Of a stretch of DNA of 64,000 bases, positions 48,023 to 59,855 are shown one piece after another. The translations under genes were made by a program, and so were the position numbers. This DNA comes from Pipra filicauda. Taxonomy: Eukaryota; Chordata; Aves; Passeriformes; Pipridae. Every line of letters starts with the position of its first letter. The stretch's first letter is position 1. Below the pieces are notes generated by a model that saw nothing but the letters and a program-made list of their open reading frames with translations, ran no database searches and had not been told where the DNA came from. The stretch lies in assembly GCF_003945595.2 (NCBI RefSeq), contig NW_024104347.1:620001-684000 (forward strand), read 5' to 3'.

Positions 48023-51000
48023 CTGTAGAAATGCAGAACGCAAAGAGGATGAGTTAGGGAAGGACATAACCATAAATAATTATGAGTTAATGCTATCCCA
48101 AACCACTGATACTAGTGCTGCTTTTAACAGTTTTGTGCTCTATACTGCAAGGTTGTTGACGTCAACATGTTGTGATTATTTGCAAGGGGAACATGATGCA
48201 TGTTCTTGGGTGGAGGGAATTTCCATGACACCAATGGATGGAAATAACAACTGCTCGTCTTGTGTGCATGCTGCAAGTGCCTTTTCAGAAATCCATGGGA
48301 AGTGGCACCATGCCATCAAAATGCCAGGATCAGCACACTGGAACTCCTTGGCAAGTCCCTTCCTCACTGTCTTACTGAATGTGCTACTTGATTTTTCCTC
48401 AGAAAAGTCTGCAGAAATCAAATTATCTTTTCACAATATATATCTAAGCAGACAGCTACAAGGGAAGGTGGTACTTATCTTCTGGTTCTGCTTTTCCGAG
48501 GTGGGGAGAGGATGTGGCATGAACAAGCTTATGTTACGGACAAGTATTGGAAATGACCACTGAAATCACAATGTTCAGAGCTGTAATGACATAGTTGTGA
48601 ATAATGCATCTGCAGCTTTATTCAGCAGCATCCCTGAGAAATTTTGAAAAGCAATTAGATCAATGAGCCCACCAAAGAGAAGAGCTGTCAGATTTTCAAA
48701 ACCCAACAGTGCAGTGGTTAGAAAACAGGTTTTTATGTTGGGTTTAAGTGGTTAGGTCTCCAAAATGTAGAGGGATCCACAACACCACAGCAGAGATTTC
48801 AGTCTTTCACCTCTAAGAACAGAAATACCTATTTTAAGGAAAACAAGGCAAACAATAGAAACTCCTAAGGACAGGGGGTTTACCCAAGTGATCAGAGCAA
48901 GAGAATTGCTCTCCAGCTTCCCAGTTTAGTATCTCTGCACTGACCCTGTTGCAACTCAGACTCTTGTCCTCACTAGAGAAGAGACCAGTCATGTTGTGGT
49001 TATGTTAACAGCTGTCTTCTGTGGTTCACAGACAGCTCAAAACATCCATTTCAAGCGGTAACTTGAGGCAAAAGTCGGATGAAAGTCTTCACAGATGAAT
49101 GATGGACATTAAAATGAAGACACTATGATACCAAGCTCCATACTCACTTTGTGTAGTCATGGTCATTTTATGCATCTTTATAAAAAAGAACTATCAGCAG
49201 TCATTTGTTTAGTTGTGTCCCACTCAAATATGTTTAAATGAGGATTCAGTTTATGAAACTATTTATATCAGAGGAAATGACATGTGCTTTGAGAACTAAT
49301 TTGTTTAGCAGTCATGCATCTATTTGACAGTCTGAAAATGAATGCCCAAAGATCTTTCAAGGTACAATTAAAAATGACAAAACAGTGTAAGGAGACAAAT
49401 AAAACACACTGTGCACCAGTAACAGGGTAAAGACAGCTAAGGGATTTAAAGAGTCTGAGCCATATATCAATATTCTTCTGAATCCCACATGGTATCCTCT
49501 GCAATTGCCATGCATTTATTTTTTAAAGATTTAAAGCATGTTTTCATTTCAACACATAGGTGTCATATAAGTAAGTGAAAATGGCATGATATAAGCATCA
49601 AAAACAATTCCCTGCAAGAAGCTGGTCTGTAATCTAAAAGGTTCTACTTAAATATTCCTACATCATTTGCCAATCAACTTATAACTAAAATAAACATACA
49701 CGTGTCCTCAATGCTCTGAAACCTTTTCTGAATTCCAGAAATAACTTTCTTCCATCTCTAAAAATGGGAGGAAGAGTCAGACATTCTCTTTCCATTATAA
49801 AGACGAATTTACAAGTAAGGAGCGATATGAAGTGATATCCTGAAGCCCCAAAAAGCAGGGACATCTGCTGCACCTGCCACCCAGGTCTCTATAGAATAGA
49901 CTTTTCCTTCCAGTGTTCCCTGATACCAGAGAGAGAGAGATAATGCCCAATAGAATCATAGAATAGAATCATAGAATCAATTGGGTTGGAAAAGACCTCT
50001 GAGATCATCGAGTCCAACCCTTGGTCCAAATCCAGTCCATTTACTAGATCATGGCACTCAGTGCCCCGTCCAATCTGCGTTTAAAAATCTACAGGGATGG
50101 TGAATCCACCACCTCTCTGGGCAGCCCATTCCAATGCCTGATTACTCTCTCTGTAAAGAATTTTCTCCTGATATCCAACTTTAATTTCCCCTGGCGGAGC
50201 TTAAGCCCGTGCCCCCTTGTCCTATTGCTGAGTGCCTGAGAGAAGAGACCAACCCCCACCTGGCTGGAACTTCCCTTCAGGTAGTTATAGACGGTGATGA
50301 GGTCACCTCTGAGCCTCCTCTTCTCCCGGCTAAACAACCCCAGCTCCCTCAGCCTCTCCCCATAGGACTTATGCTCCAGTCCCTTCACCAGCCTTGTTGC
50401 TCTTCTCTGGACCCGCTCCAGCACCTCAATATCCTTTCTGAACTGAGGGGCCCAGAACTGAACACAATACTCAAGGTGTGGCCTCACCAACGCAGAGTAC
50501 AATACTTTCAATTGGCCTTTAGTAGGGAGTACCTGGTGAGAAGTCTCTATCTCCAGCCTGCAATCTTTAATACACCAAAGGTCATTAATCCAGTGCAGTG
50601 AATTTCAACTTCCTTTCTTACCTAATGTGGACTATATACTCATCTGCATATCACCTATCTGACAACTACCACCTTAGCAATGATATGAAAGAAATTCCTG
50701 GAGTCATTATTGTAATAAACCAGAGTTCACATAAAGATCATCCAACCAGATAAAATAAAAAATAAAATAGAAAAATATTTTAGATACCCTAAAATGCAAG
50801 ACTAAAATTTTCAAATTTTCAGTTATGTAATTATGAGGTCTGGAAATATTCAAGTGAAAATAATAATAACCAGATGTGTTATGGATATCTGAAAGTCATA
50901 AAAGTTAATCAATGCTGAAGTAAAACAAAGCTGTTTAACTTTCCATCAAGAACATCAACATTGTTTTCTTTGCTTGTATTTACCTTAAATCTTCTGTTTA

Positions 51001-54000
51001 GTTGATCCTTCCATTTTTCAACTAGACATCCATCAAGAAGCATTAACCTGAAAATTAAGAAATAAACACAAGTTACAGGTATTTCTGATTTTGATTCCTG
51101 AGATGCCATTCCAGATGATTTAACACAGATTGAGGTTGAAATGCACCCACAGATACTGGTACGGAGAATTTCTATGTAGGGATGATAGGTAGAAAAAGAG
51201 TTTTCTCCATCCCTAAATGCTTTCTAATGGATTTCTACGTGTTTATAGTGATACTCCCAACATTCTATTCTAAACTCTGTAAAACCAGAAAATAGTGTTC
51301 AAAATAAATCAGACTTTACAGCCAAAACTGCAGTGCACAGCTAGTACTGAGAAACATTTAGGGCCCTTTGTGCTCACCTGCAGCTATCCTGCAGGGGAAA
51401 ATTGTCCTGTTGATCGCTGTTAACAGAAAGTGATGGGTTGGGTAACATCCCATGACACTACTGAAATATATATATACATATATTTTCACTTATGACTGCT
51501 ATGTGTTTCTCTGTGTGTTTGTGTGAAGAGTAGATTAAACTACTGTATTTTACTTCTGAATTAAAAAAAAAAAAGAGGCTGGTTCACATGCACCAGTTAA
51601 TACAGTTCAGCTGAAAAATGGTAACATAATTGTCCGATCACTTACAATCATATCCATTTCTACCTACAAATACATGAGGATGGCATTATGTGTTTCCAAC
51701 AGTAAATGCTTAATGAGTGCTTTAAAGAGAATTTGGAAGAGGTATGGGTAGTGATACTTGCCTACCAATGAAATCTGGGTAGCTATTGTATGAAAACATT
51801 GAGTCTAGGTGTTATGAAATGAACAAAATAGTTTCTTCTAAAGCAGTCTGATGCCATACCTTCTAAGTACCAACCTAGAAACAAGTTTTGGTTTGGCTTG
51901 GATTGGTTGTTTATTTGTTTGATATACCAGGCCTTAATATGCCCTAATATAAATTCCGTTAAAATTCTGGAAGGTTTTACTTAGACGTCAGTGTTGGCTG
52001 GACACATCTAACTATCACTACAAATGCACACAATTTCACACAGCACTTTGCTGGCTGGAGAAGTTTACACAGTGTAGCAGGGCCTGACCTCCAGTTCCCA
52101 TGAATAGTCTTGCTGCTCCTGGCAGTTCAAACACAGCACAAAATGCTGCCTCTCAGAGTCGTTAGCCACGGTGCATCCACTTTGACCAAACATAAAAGGC
52201 CTAACATGACTGCAAGCCATGGAGAATCAAGATCAACATGATATACATTTCCTTTGCTTTCCGAGGAGATATTAGAGGACTAACAGATAGGATTGAAGCT
52301 AAAGCCACATTGTAATAAATGAAACCACAACATGGTGTACATTTGATGCAGCTTCTGTTCAGGTCAGATTATTGAGTGAAACCTTAACACTATTGACAGG
52401 TGTTTTGCCATTGACTTCAGCGGAGATACAGCTTCCACCCATTTTGCTTCTGTCATTTTAAAAAACTGCTGTAACTCAAAACCTTCTGTTTGCATGCCGC
52501 TGAGTTCAACAGGAAGCACATCCAATAGTTTATGTTTCTTTTTCAAATCCATTTTAGTACACTATATGAAATTAAAAACCTCCATGACCTTTAAAAACAG
52601 TCACAAGATATTTAGTAAATCGTGTGTTTTTCCATAGTAATGGAGATGCAGGTTGTGATCTTTGACTTTTGAAATCTCCCTTTACTGACAGCCTCCAGAG
52701 AATCCTCTCCAACAAAGCTCTGCAGCCCAGAGCTTCTCCATCACAGTCTAGGTCATGGTCCTTCTACGTGACTCAGAGCTTGTATCCCTAAAATGGCTAG
52801 CACAAGTAAAAGGTTCTAGCTTAATCTTTGTTAAATACAGCAAAGTGCTGTGCAATAATAAAATGCTGTGCTTGTTAGCTCACCAAAAAAAAAAAAGGTT
52901 AAAGTAATAAGATATCAGACAGCAACTTTTAGAAATACCTGGAAAATGCTTTTGAAATATCAACATAAAACTAATTACAAATATGGATATGCCACATAAT
53001 GTCCTGTGTGTAGATGTTCTGTGGTCCTTACAAGTGTGTGTGGTCCATCAACATTAACATCACCGTATGCAAAACCAGCCTGCACATTTTGCAGCCAGCC
53101 TTGCCTCTGACCCACAGCACACAGGCCTACACAGTACCTACCACACCACAACCTGTCCTGCTTGCATCTGCTACTACTGGTACACTTGGGGTGCTAACAG
53201 GGATGGGATGTCCCCTTCTGCCTCAAGGAACCAGAGAGAAAAAAGAGCTGTGATTCATCAGTCCTTGCCCTCCAGACTAGCATGCTGGATTTCCTTCCAT
53301 GCCTGGGGCTAGGCTGACTGCCAGATGAAAGGTCTAGTAACGTTAGTTTTGTTTTGTTTTTTATTTTAGTCATACAGCAGGACTGGCAAGCTGCTCTGAG
53401 AGTATTTGCTTTTCATCTGCCATCTGGGAGCTGGAGCTCCAGTGGCTGCAGCTTTGGCTGGTCCCAGTACAGCTGTGGGATCACAGAATCACAGAACATG
53501 ATGAATTAAAGGGACCCAAGAGGATCATCAAGTCCAGCTCCTGGCCCTGCACAGGACCTTCCCCAAGAGTCACATCATGTGTCTGAGAGTATCATCCAAA
53601 TGCTTCTTGAACTCTGTCAGACTTGGTGCTGTGACCGCTGCCCTGGAGAGTCTCTTCCAGCACCCAACCACCCTCTGGGTGGTTTCTGATGGCATTGGTC
53701 CAAAGAATGGACAGGCCAGTGGAGAAGGCCTGGCTCTGACTCCCGCAGCTCTGTGGCAATCAGATGTATATCATCTCCTGTCCACTCCCCTGGGGTCGGT
53801 GAAGCAGAACTATGCCTTCCATGTGGTTCTTCCAACACAGACCATCATCTATAGCCACCATTAGGCTTGTAGCACATGAAACAGCTCATACCAATGAAAA
53901 GTGGTCCTGGAAAAACGCTCCTAAAGAGCTAGAGATACCTAAACTGCTGCATGATGCATTAAGCAAAATGCTGTCAGCACCTAATGCCACTAGATATTAT

Positions 54001-57000
54001 GCTCCATGTGTGAGCCAAGTTTTGTAAGCACATTTGTGGCACAGAGCTGAAACTCATGAAGGGGAAAAAGTCAATTGCGAAGGTAATCAAAACACGTACG
54101 TGTATGTATGAGTTATCCTAAGAAAAACTATCAGCAAAACATGCTTATGATGAGGAAGGAAACCTTGCTCATCCTCCTTCCAATCTCTCATAGCCAACTA
54201 TAACACTTTCCTACACCACATCTCCACGGCTCACCTTGAGCGCCACTCATAGCACATGATGAGAACATCCTGCTTCGGTTGAAGAGGTGGACATTGGCAG
54301 GAGGAATTTGTAAGAAGAGGCACTTGGGACAGAGGAATTGGTGTTGAAGATTTAAGTATGTCTTTGACTTCAACCACAGTTGTTATCTCATTGCAGTTCC
54401 CTCTTTCTACACTTTTTACTTTAGCGTGAATGACTGAAAACAGAAAACAGATGCATGAGAACAATAAACGGTCTTAGAAATTTAAACACATCTCAAAATA
54501 AAATAAAACATATTAAATTGAAAGCTGTTGTTCCTGTTGTGAAACTAGAACTACTACTTCGTGTGTGGGCACGAGCAGTGGCTTAGAATAACAGAGGCCT
54601 GATCCTGATTTAATTTTCAGTAGGACTGCTGACAACTGTGAAATTAAACATGTGCTTAAATCTTTGCCAGACCAGGCCAAGCGATCTCGCCTGGAATCAC
54701 ACACATGAACAGCTCCTTCAACTCAGACTTGAACAACCCTTTGAATACATCAGACCCACCCTATAGCCACATCTGGTTATTTCCGATTAATAATGAATAA
54801 TTTACCTCACAGACAGTTATCATGAATTCGGTCTTTTCAACAACAAAATCATTTCCCTGCAGATGGCAATCAGTAACCATAGTCTTTTCTTAAATACAAG
54901 AAAGAAGGGAAGGTTTGAAACAAGTCATCAAAAAAGTAAGAGGCTTAGGATTGTGACAATTTACTCAATCTATACTTTTTTTTCATCTTTTGCCTTTGGA
55001 TTATCCATCAGTAGTGAGATCCTCATATAAACCAGATACTGAAACAGCTTCTTCTGACTCTGAATACAGAATCATTTATATTTTTACCTTTCATTGAGGA
55101 AAACTCCATGTTTGGATGAATGTAAGGTGAAACTGTGTAGATTGCTCTGAGATGATCCCTGGCAGTACCCACCACGGCAACATTTCATCCCTTCTCTCTT
55201 GTGAGAAATATCAGATTAGAAAATTGAAGTGCAATTTTTACATGAAGGACATTGTCTCCAGGAAAGGTCAAAACCAAGGTCCTAATATCCAAAAATTCAT
55301 CAGTGAAAGAAGCATAAGAATTGTAGGGACCACAGTGTGGTCAGCCTGCATCAATGCTGCCCCTGCCAGCCACCAGGTCAAAAGCCTTCAAATGAACTTC
55401 ATAAAATTTGTAATAAACTTCACATATAGAAAACAGGAGACCAGCATTTTTAATGTGGTCTGGGGTCTTGTGCTACTTTTATCAGGACATGTATAACACA
55501 CGCAAAACACACGAGAAATACAAGTTTTGGAGATTCACAATCCCTTTTGAAGTTTGATTGGAAACCAAGTTCTGACTAGCTAGAAATACAATTTGTCAGG
55601 ATGTATTATTTTAAAGGATTTGAGAAAAAAACCCGATTTTCAACTTGTTCAGTGTTGTCTTGTCTCTCAATTAATTTTCCATATAAACAAGTCTATTTAT
55701 TTCAGAGGAGGCTGAATAAAAATTTATCTCTCAAAAACAAAATCTTGATTTCACATATTCAATGGAATTAAATTTTGGACCCCAATCTATAGGCTTTATT
55801 CAAGGAACACTCCCACTGAAGGTACTGAAATCAGAATGTATATGACTAACACTTGACTTTCATTTTCAAACAGTCATTTTATATCACTGCTTTTTCATAT
55901 ATTTCAGACAACTGCCGAAGTTCATTGTCCCACCTAAACATATTCCTATGTACTGAGACAGATCAAGGAATTATATAAAAAGAATATGTCATATAAATGC
56001 ACCAAAATGCTATAACAAAAAAACCAAAAAAACTGTACAACTACCCAAGTTAGATATTTAGTTTGATTTTTCCCACCAAACTGGGGTTTGGACTTTTTTT
56101 CCATTCTAACAAAGCAAATAACTACAAACTTACTTTCATTTGATATCAAATAAATAGGAATTGAATGGTTATAATAACTCTACTGCAGAAGTGAATATGC
56201 CTCAAAGAAAAAACTGCCACCTGAGGAAAAGCCCATAAAGTGCAAAATACAATACTGCATATTAAAATCATAGTTAATAGGGGTTTTCTGTTGACATTAT
56301 GGGTGATTAATCTGGCATTTATCTAATCTTAAATAGAGTTCTTCCTGACTCACACTATCAGAAAACCAAAGGGGGGGCAGAGTCAAGGGGGAAGAGGGGT
56401 AAATACTTATTTGTATGGCCAATATGTCATGCAACATATAATAAAACTATCAGTCAACTCCTTGGTTGGATGGTGCAAATTGTCACTGAATTCACTTAAT
56501 CTCTAACAATTCTGCACCAGACAGAGCTCTGGCTAGTAAGTAAAAGCATATATGAATTTTAAAAACTTTTTATTTTGCTACAGTTTTATTCATATTTTGT
56601 TCATTTATTTTACATGTTTTATTTAGGTGGCAAATATCTGTTTATTCTACCTGCTGGATGAAAACAGGAGCTGGCCAAACAGCAAGTGCTCATATTAGAC
56701 GCAACTGCGCTTACTAGAGTGACCTTCACAGTAGCAAGCACTCTTTCTGCAGAACAACCTGTTGATGTCAGTGCACATTACCAATGCTTCACTGCTTTTA
56801 TCAGAAACACGCCATCACCTGCACAATTACTACTGCTGCCTGCACGTGGTGTGTGTTATAGGTGGGCTTTGGAAGAGGACAGCTAGTTGTCCCCCGGCAA
56901 AAACCCACTTGAAAAGGCTGTGGAGGAGTGGTCTACTTGTGCCACGCTTGCTGGATGGGCCATGGTGTGGGTGAAGCATCCACAAGGAGCTGCCTGGCTT

Positions 57001-57887
57001 GCAGGGGACACAAAGAGGGTGTGGGATAGGCAAAATGAAGCATTTTCCCCCATGCACTTACTGTAGCTGTAGTTCTTGGCCAGGTAGTTTGACAGCGTAG
57101 GCTTTGTCTTTTTGCACCTGCACCGCTCTTCAAAGGAAGAGAAGGGAAAATGGTTGAGGGGTGTCAGAGGGAGCCTGTCTCCGGGGAGGGGGAGGTGGGG
57201 GGGTCGCCCAAGGCTCACCCTGGCTACGGCTCCTGCAGTCGGGCTCCAGGGGTCTGTCCGGCAGCATCATGCCCTGCGTGAAGTCCGTCCACTTCACATC
57301 TGCAAACAGAGGTGCGTCAGGGAATGAAAACTGGCAGGAAAGGCTCCGGGACTGAGGCGTAGGGGTCCCGCAGCCACACACACACACACACACACACTGC
57401 GGGGGTACAGGGGGTCTGCCCTCCCGCTGCTCCCAGGGTGCTCACCCTCCGGCAGGTCGGTGACTATGGCCTCTGGGGAGATGCAGACACCGCGGTCGTA
57501 GACGGGGAGATCGTCGCAAGCCAGGCTCTCGGGCCAGCTGTGGTTGTAGCGGCGCATGATGGGCTCGCAGCCGTCGCGGGCGCGCTGGCAGACGGAGCGG
57601 CACGGCTTGATGGGGTCGTAGAGGAACTCCAGGGTGCAGATGGGGGCGTACATGGCGCAGAGGAAGAAGGGCAGGACCGGGCTGCAGCCAGTGGCCACCA
57701 GTTCCTCGTACTGTTCGATGGCGAGGACGGCGTTTTCCTGGGTGCTGTGGTGGAGGTGATTGGGCATGCGGGTGATGTTCCAGGGCATGGAGCGGCACAT
57801 GGGGATGCGCACCGCCTCGCACGGCGCGCCCTGCGCCCGCGGGCTCACCCGCAGCCACAGGGACACTGCCACCAAGGCGCGCAGCAT
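47834..57887 (-). CDS. SFRP4: SFRP4, secreted frizzled-related protein 4; six coding exons
   Basis: SFRP4 is a secreted Wnt-binding antagonist. Minus-strand coding exons in transcript order: 57446-57887, 57219-57299, 57062-57127, 54235-54433, 50984-51047, 47834-48022. Joined in phase they give 1,041 nt, 346 residues plus stop, the length I recall for human SFRP4. Order: signal peptide (about 1-20, [20 protein letters not shown]), a frizzled cysteine-rich domain with ten cysteines starting at Cys23 (CEAVRIPMC), a netrin-like domain from about [15 protein letters not shown] to the [20 protein letters not shown] region, and a basic tail ending [18 protein letters not shown], resembling the human tail. 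I chose ATG 57,885-57,887 because it starts the signal peptide; the upstream in-frame Arg-rich codons have no ATG. It is divergent from EPDR1 and shares its CpG island. Confidence 0.96.
49950..50511 (-). mobile_element. CR1 LINE, 3' end with reverse-transcriptase C-terminus, in SFRP4 intron 5
   Basis: Minus-strand open frame of 140 codons (50,089-50,511) reads [20 protein letters not shown] and [20 protein letters not shown], then [20 protein letters not shown]: the C-terminal part of CR1 ORF2. The 3' end lies at low coordinates and carries the repeated ATAGAATC motif of CR1 tails (49,950-49,978) next to TTGGGTTGGAAAAGACCTCT. It is 5'-truncated. The still-open frame suggests a fairly young insertion. 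It is in the same sense as SFRP4 transcription. Confidence 0.93.
50984..51047 (-). CDS. SFRP4: SFRP4 coding exon 5
   Basis: Short exon of 64 nt encoding [20 protein letters not shown] plus Lys. Acceptor AATTTTCAG, donor AAG|GTAAAT, ends in phase 0. Confidence 0.93.
53478..53700 (-). mobile_element. CR1-type LINE 3' fragment in SFRP4 intron 4
   Basis: Begins GGGATCACAGAATCACAGAA and continues ATCATCAAGTCCAGCTCCTG, then CAAATGCTTCTTGAACTCTG, a diverged reverse-complement CR1 3' end. More divergent than the 49,950 copy, so older. The distal boundary near 53,700 is approximate. Confidence 0.75.
54235..54433 (-). CDS. SFRP4: SFRP4 coding exon 4, netrin-like domain
   Basis: Encodes [20 protein letters not shown], then [20 protein letters not shown] and [12 protein letters not shown]. 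Acceptor GTTTTCAG, donor TCAAG|GTGAGC, ends in phase 2. Confidence 0.95.
57062..57127 (-). CDS. SFRP4: SFRP4 coding exon 3
   Basis: Encodes [20 protein letters not shown], the start of the netrin-like domain. Acceptor CCTTTGAAG, donor TACA|GTAAGT, phase 1 at both ends. Confidence 0.93.
57219..57299 (-). CDS. SFRP4: SFRP4 coding exon 2
   Basis: Encodes [20 protein letters not shown], then DCRSRSQ. Acceptor TTTGCAG, donor CAGG|GTGAGC, phase 1 at both ends. Confidence 0.93.
57375..57397. repeat. (CA)n microsatellite in SFRP4 intron 1
   Basis: About eleven CA units between exon 1 and exon 2. Confidence 0.95.
57446..57887 (-). CDS. SFRP4: SFRP4 coding exon 1: signal peptide and frizzled domain
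   Basis: Encodes 147 codons plus one base, including [40 protein letters not shown] and [20 protein letters not shown]. All ten frizzled-domain cysteines are in this exon. Donor GAGG|GTGAGC, phase 1. Confidence 0.97.
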
Positions 57888-57921
57888 CCTTCTCCTCTTC
57901 CTCCTCCTCCTCCTCCTCCTT
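57888..57921. repeat. Polypurine/polypyrimidine triplet tract before the SFRP4 ATG
   Basis: A TCC/TTC-rich tract on the plus strand, AGG/GAG on the transcript, immediately upstream of the SFRP4 start codon, so it lies in the 5' untranslated region. In the SFRP4 frame it reads as Arg-rich codons with no ATG. Confidence 0.8.
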
Positions 57922-58060
57922 GTCCCTCTCCGCCGCCGCACGCCGCCGCCCCGCGGGTCCCGGCGGCCGAAGGGCGCGGAGCGGCGCTGTCTCCCGGTGC
58001 CCGGCTGCAGTCAAGTCGCGGGAGCCGCCGCGCCGACAGCCATGGACATCGCGGGACCGC

Positions 58061-58067
58061 ATTTATA
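58061..58067 (-). promoter_or_regulatory. SFRP4: SFRP4 TATA box
   Basis: On the minus strand CCGGTATAAATGCGG contains TATAAAT about 175 bp before the SFRP4 ATG, predicting a start site near 58,035 and a 5' untranslated region of about 150 nt. A TGACGT half-site of CRE type lies 14-20 bp further upstream (58,081-58,086). Positions are from sequence; function is inferred. Confidence 0.65.
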
Positions 58068-59592
58068 CCGGTGGCACGAGTGACGTGGGGCCGATCGCGC
58101 TCCCTTGGCAGCCCCGCTCCTCCGGGGGGGGTGTGCGTGTGCGTGTGCGTTTTGCTGTGCAGGCACGGTGACATCACCTCCACCCCGTTTAATCCCCCGG
58201 CGACATCACTGCGTCTCTCGGCCGCGGCTCCAGCTCCGTTTCAGTTTTCATCTGTGTCATAAATTTCTTCAGGTGGAAGGAGGGGCGGAGGGGACGGAAA
58301 CCCAAACCACACGGTTCTGCCGCGGGGCTCTGCGCTCCGGAGCGGGGAGAGGGAAAGCGACGGTAGCGACCTCAGCTCCCTCCCGCGGGGCTGAACTTTA
58401 CGCCGCCTTTTCTCAAGGGAGAAGAAACTTTTTTGCGGGCTTGAGGAAGCTCGGCGGCTGTTCCCGGCGCCTCCAGGAAATTGTAGAGTTCCCTCTGTGA
58501 ACTCGGCACAGGCGGGGAAAGGAGTGAAGCGGACGGGCGGACAGACGGGGTAGTAGCTCCTTGCCCGGTTTGCTCGGGACAGGGGAAGAGGCTGCGGTCG
58601 AGCCGGGAGCTGGCGGCGGGGCCGGGGCACCGCGGGGCCCTCAGCCCCGCGCTCCGCTCCCCCCGCCTCTGTCCCCCACCAATCGCATCTGCACTCGAGT
58701 GGAAGAAGGGGTTTCAGGCTTTTCCCAAGCGGTTTTTAATTTTTTTTTCTTAGTACTCCACGGCCACGCGCCCCCGATGCAGCGCAGTGGCGTGCCCGCG
58801 CGGGGGCATGGGGCTACCTCCCACCCCACGGAAAGACCTACAGGCCCTTTCTTCACTTGTGGGGAAATGCTGCTACTCAGTCTTTGAGGGTCCTGCCGAG
58901 AAAACAAGATTAACTCCATGCCAGATTATCGCAGTGGCCTGGGAGCGCCCCAGCACAGCTCAGAGGTAGTAGCTCCCGGGCCTGTCCCGGCCAAGTACAG
59001 CGGTGCTACCGGTGTTCCCCCTTGCAGACGCAACAGAGCTACAGAGATGGAGCATCTGTGGAGCACAGGCTTCCCCCTCCCTTTGGGGGCGAGGAAAGCG
59101 CATCCAGAGCGGGCAGGAAACAACAGCTGATAAACCTGAGAGGGCAGTGGGAGGTGAAGGAATGCATGTGCTTTGCGACACTGGCTGCCCGTGCGGAGCC
59201 ATTGAAATTCCCCCGTTGAAGACAACATTAAAGCAGTTTGACCCAGCAGGTCCCACTTGTTCGTGTATCCCCTCCCTCCCCAAGCCCGCACAGAATGCCC
59301 GGTGCTTGGGCCTCGCAGCTGCCCCTCTGGGCACCCCACAGTGGGCATAGCCAGGGTGCGCAGACCCTCCCGGGTGCGGGGAGGGAGGCGTGGGCGGGCG
59401 AGGGTCCGGGTAGCCCGTCTCCTGTCGCCCTGCTGCCTCCTGCGCTTGTACACGGCAGCTGGCGCAGCAGCCTCCCGTCTCCTCCGAGGTGATGCGGGTT
59501 TGGAGGCGGGCCGCCCCCGCCCCCCCCGGCAGAGCCTGCCCGCCCGCCTGCGCGCCGTGCGGGGCGGCCGAGTGCGGAGCGGAGCGCGGAGC

Positions 59593-59855
59593 ATGGCGCG
59601 GGCGGCGGGCGGGCGGCAGCTGCGGCCGGGGCCGCTGCCGCTGCTGCTGCTGCTGCTGGGCGTCCTCCTGCTGCGGGGTGGCGCGGCGGCGGCGGCGGGG
59701 GCCAAGCCGTGCCAGGCGCCGCGGCAGTGGGAAGGGCGCACCGTGTTCTACGAGCACGGCTCGGGCCGCAACACGCGGGCCGCCGTCTCCTACGATGGCC
59801 CCAACCAGCGCCTCCGCATCCTGGAGGAGAAGAAGGCGCTCATCCCCTGCAAGAA
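59593..59855 (+). CDS. EPDR1: EPDR1 exon 1 (partial gene; later exons beyond the window)
   Basis: EPDR1 is a secreted and lysosomal ependymin-related glycoprotein. Exon 1 starts ATGGCGCGGGCG and encodes a signal peptide with a poly-Leu core (about residues 1-36, from a CTG repeat), then AKPCQAPRQWEGRTVFYEHG, SGRNTRAAVSYDGPNQRLRI and LEEKKALIPCKK, matching the N-terminus of mammalian EPDR1. The two cysteines (PCQAP and IPCK) are the expected early ependymin cysteines. The exon most likely ends at AAGAA|GTAGGT, phase 2; a second GT at 59,860 follows an in-frame TAG and is unlikely. The remaining exons were not found before 64,000. Confidence 0.92.

Noticed and set aside
57888..57941. N-terminal Arg-rich extension of SFRP4
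   Set aside because: The frame is open upstream of the ATG but contains only a GTG, no ATG, and the extension would bury the signal peptide.
57438..58262. Plus-strand 274-codon frame and minus-strand 206-codon frame over SFRP4 exon 1
   Set aside because: Shadows of the SFRP4 frizzled domain in a CpG island; the frame matching the frizzled family is clear and different.
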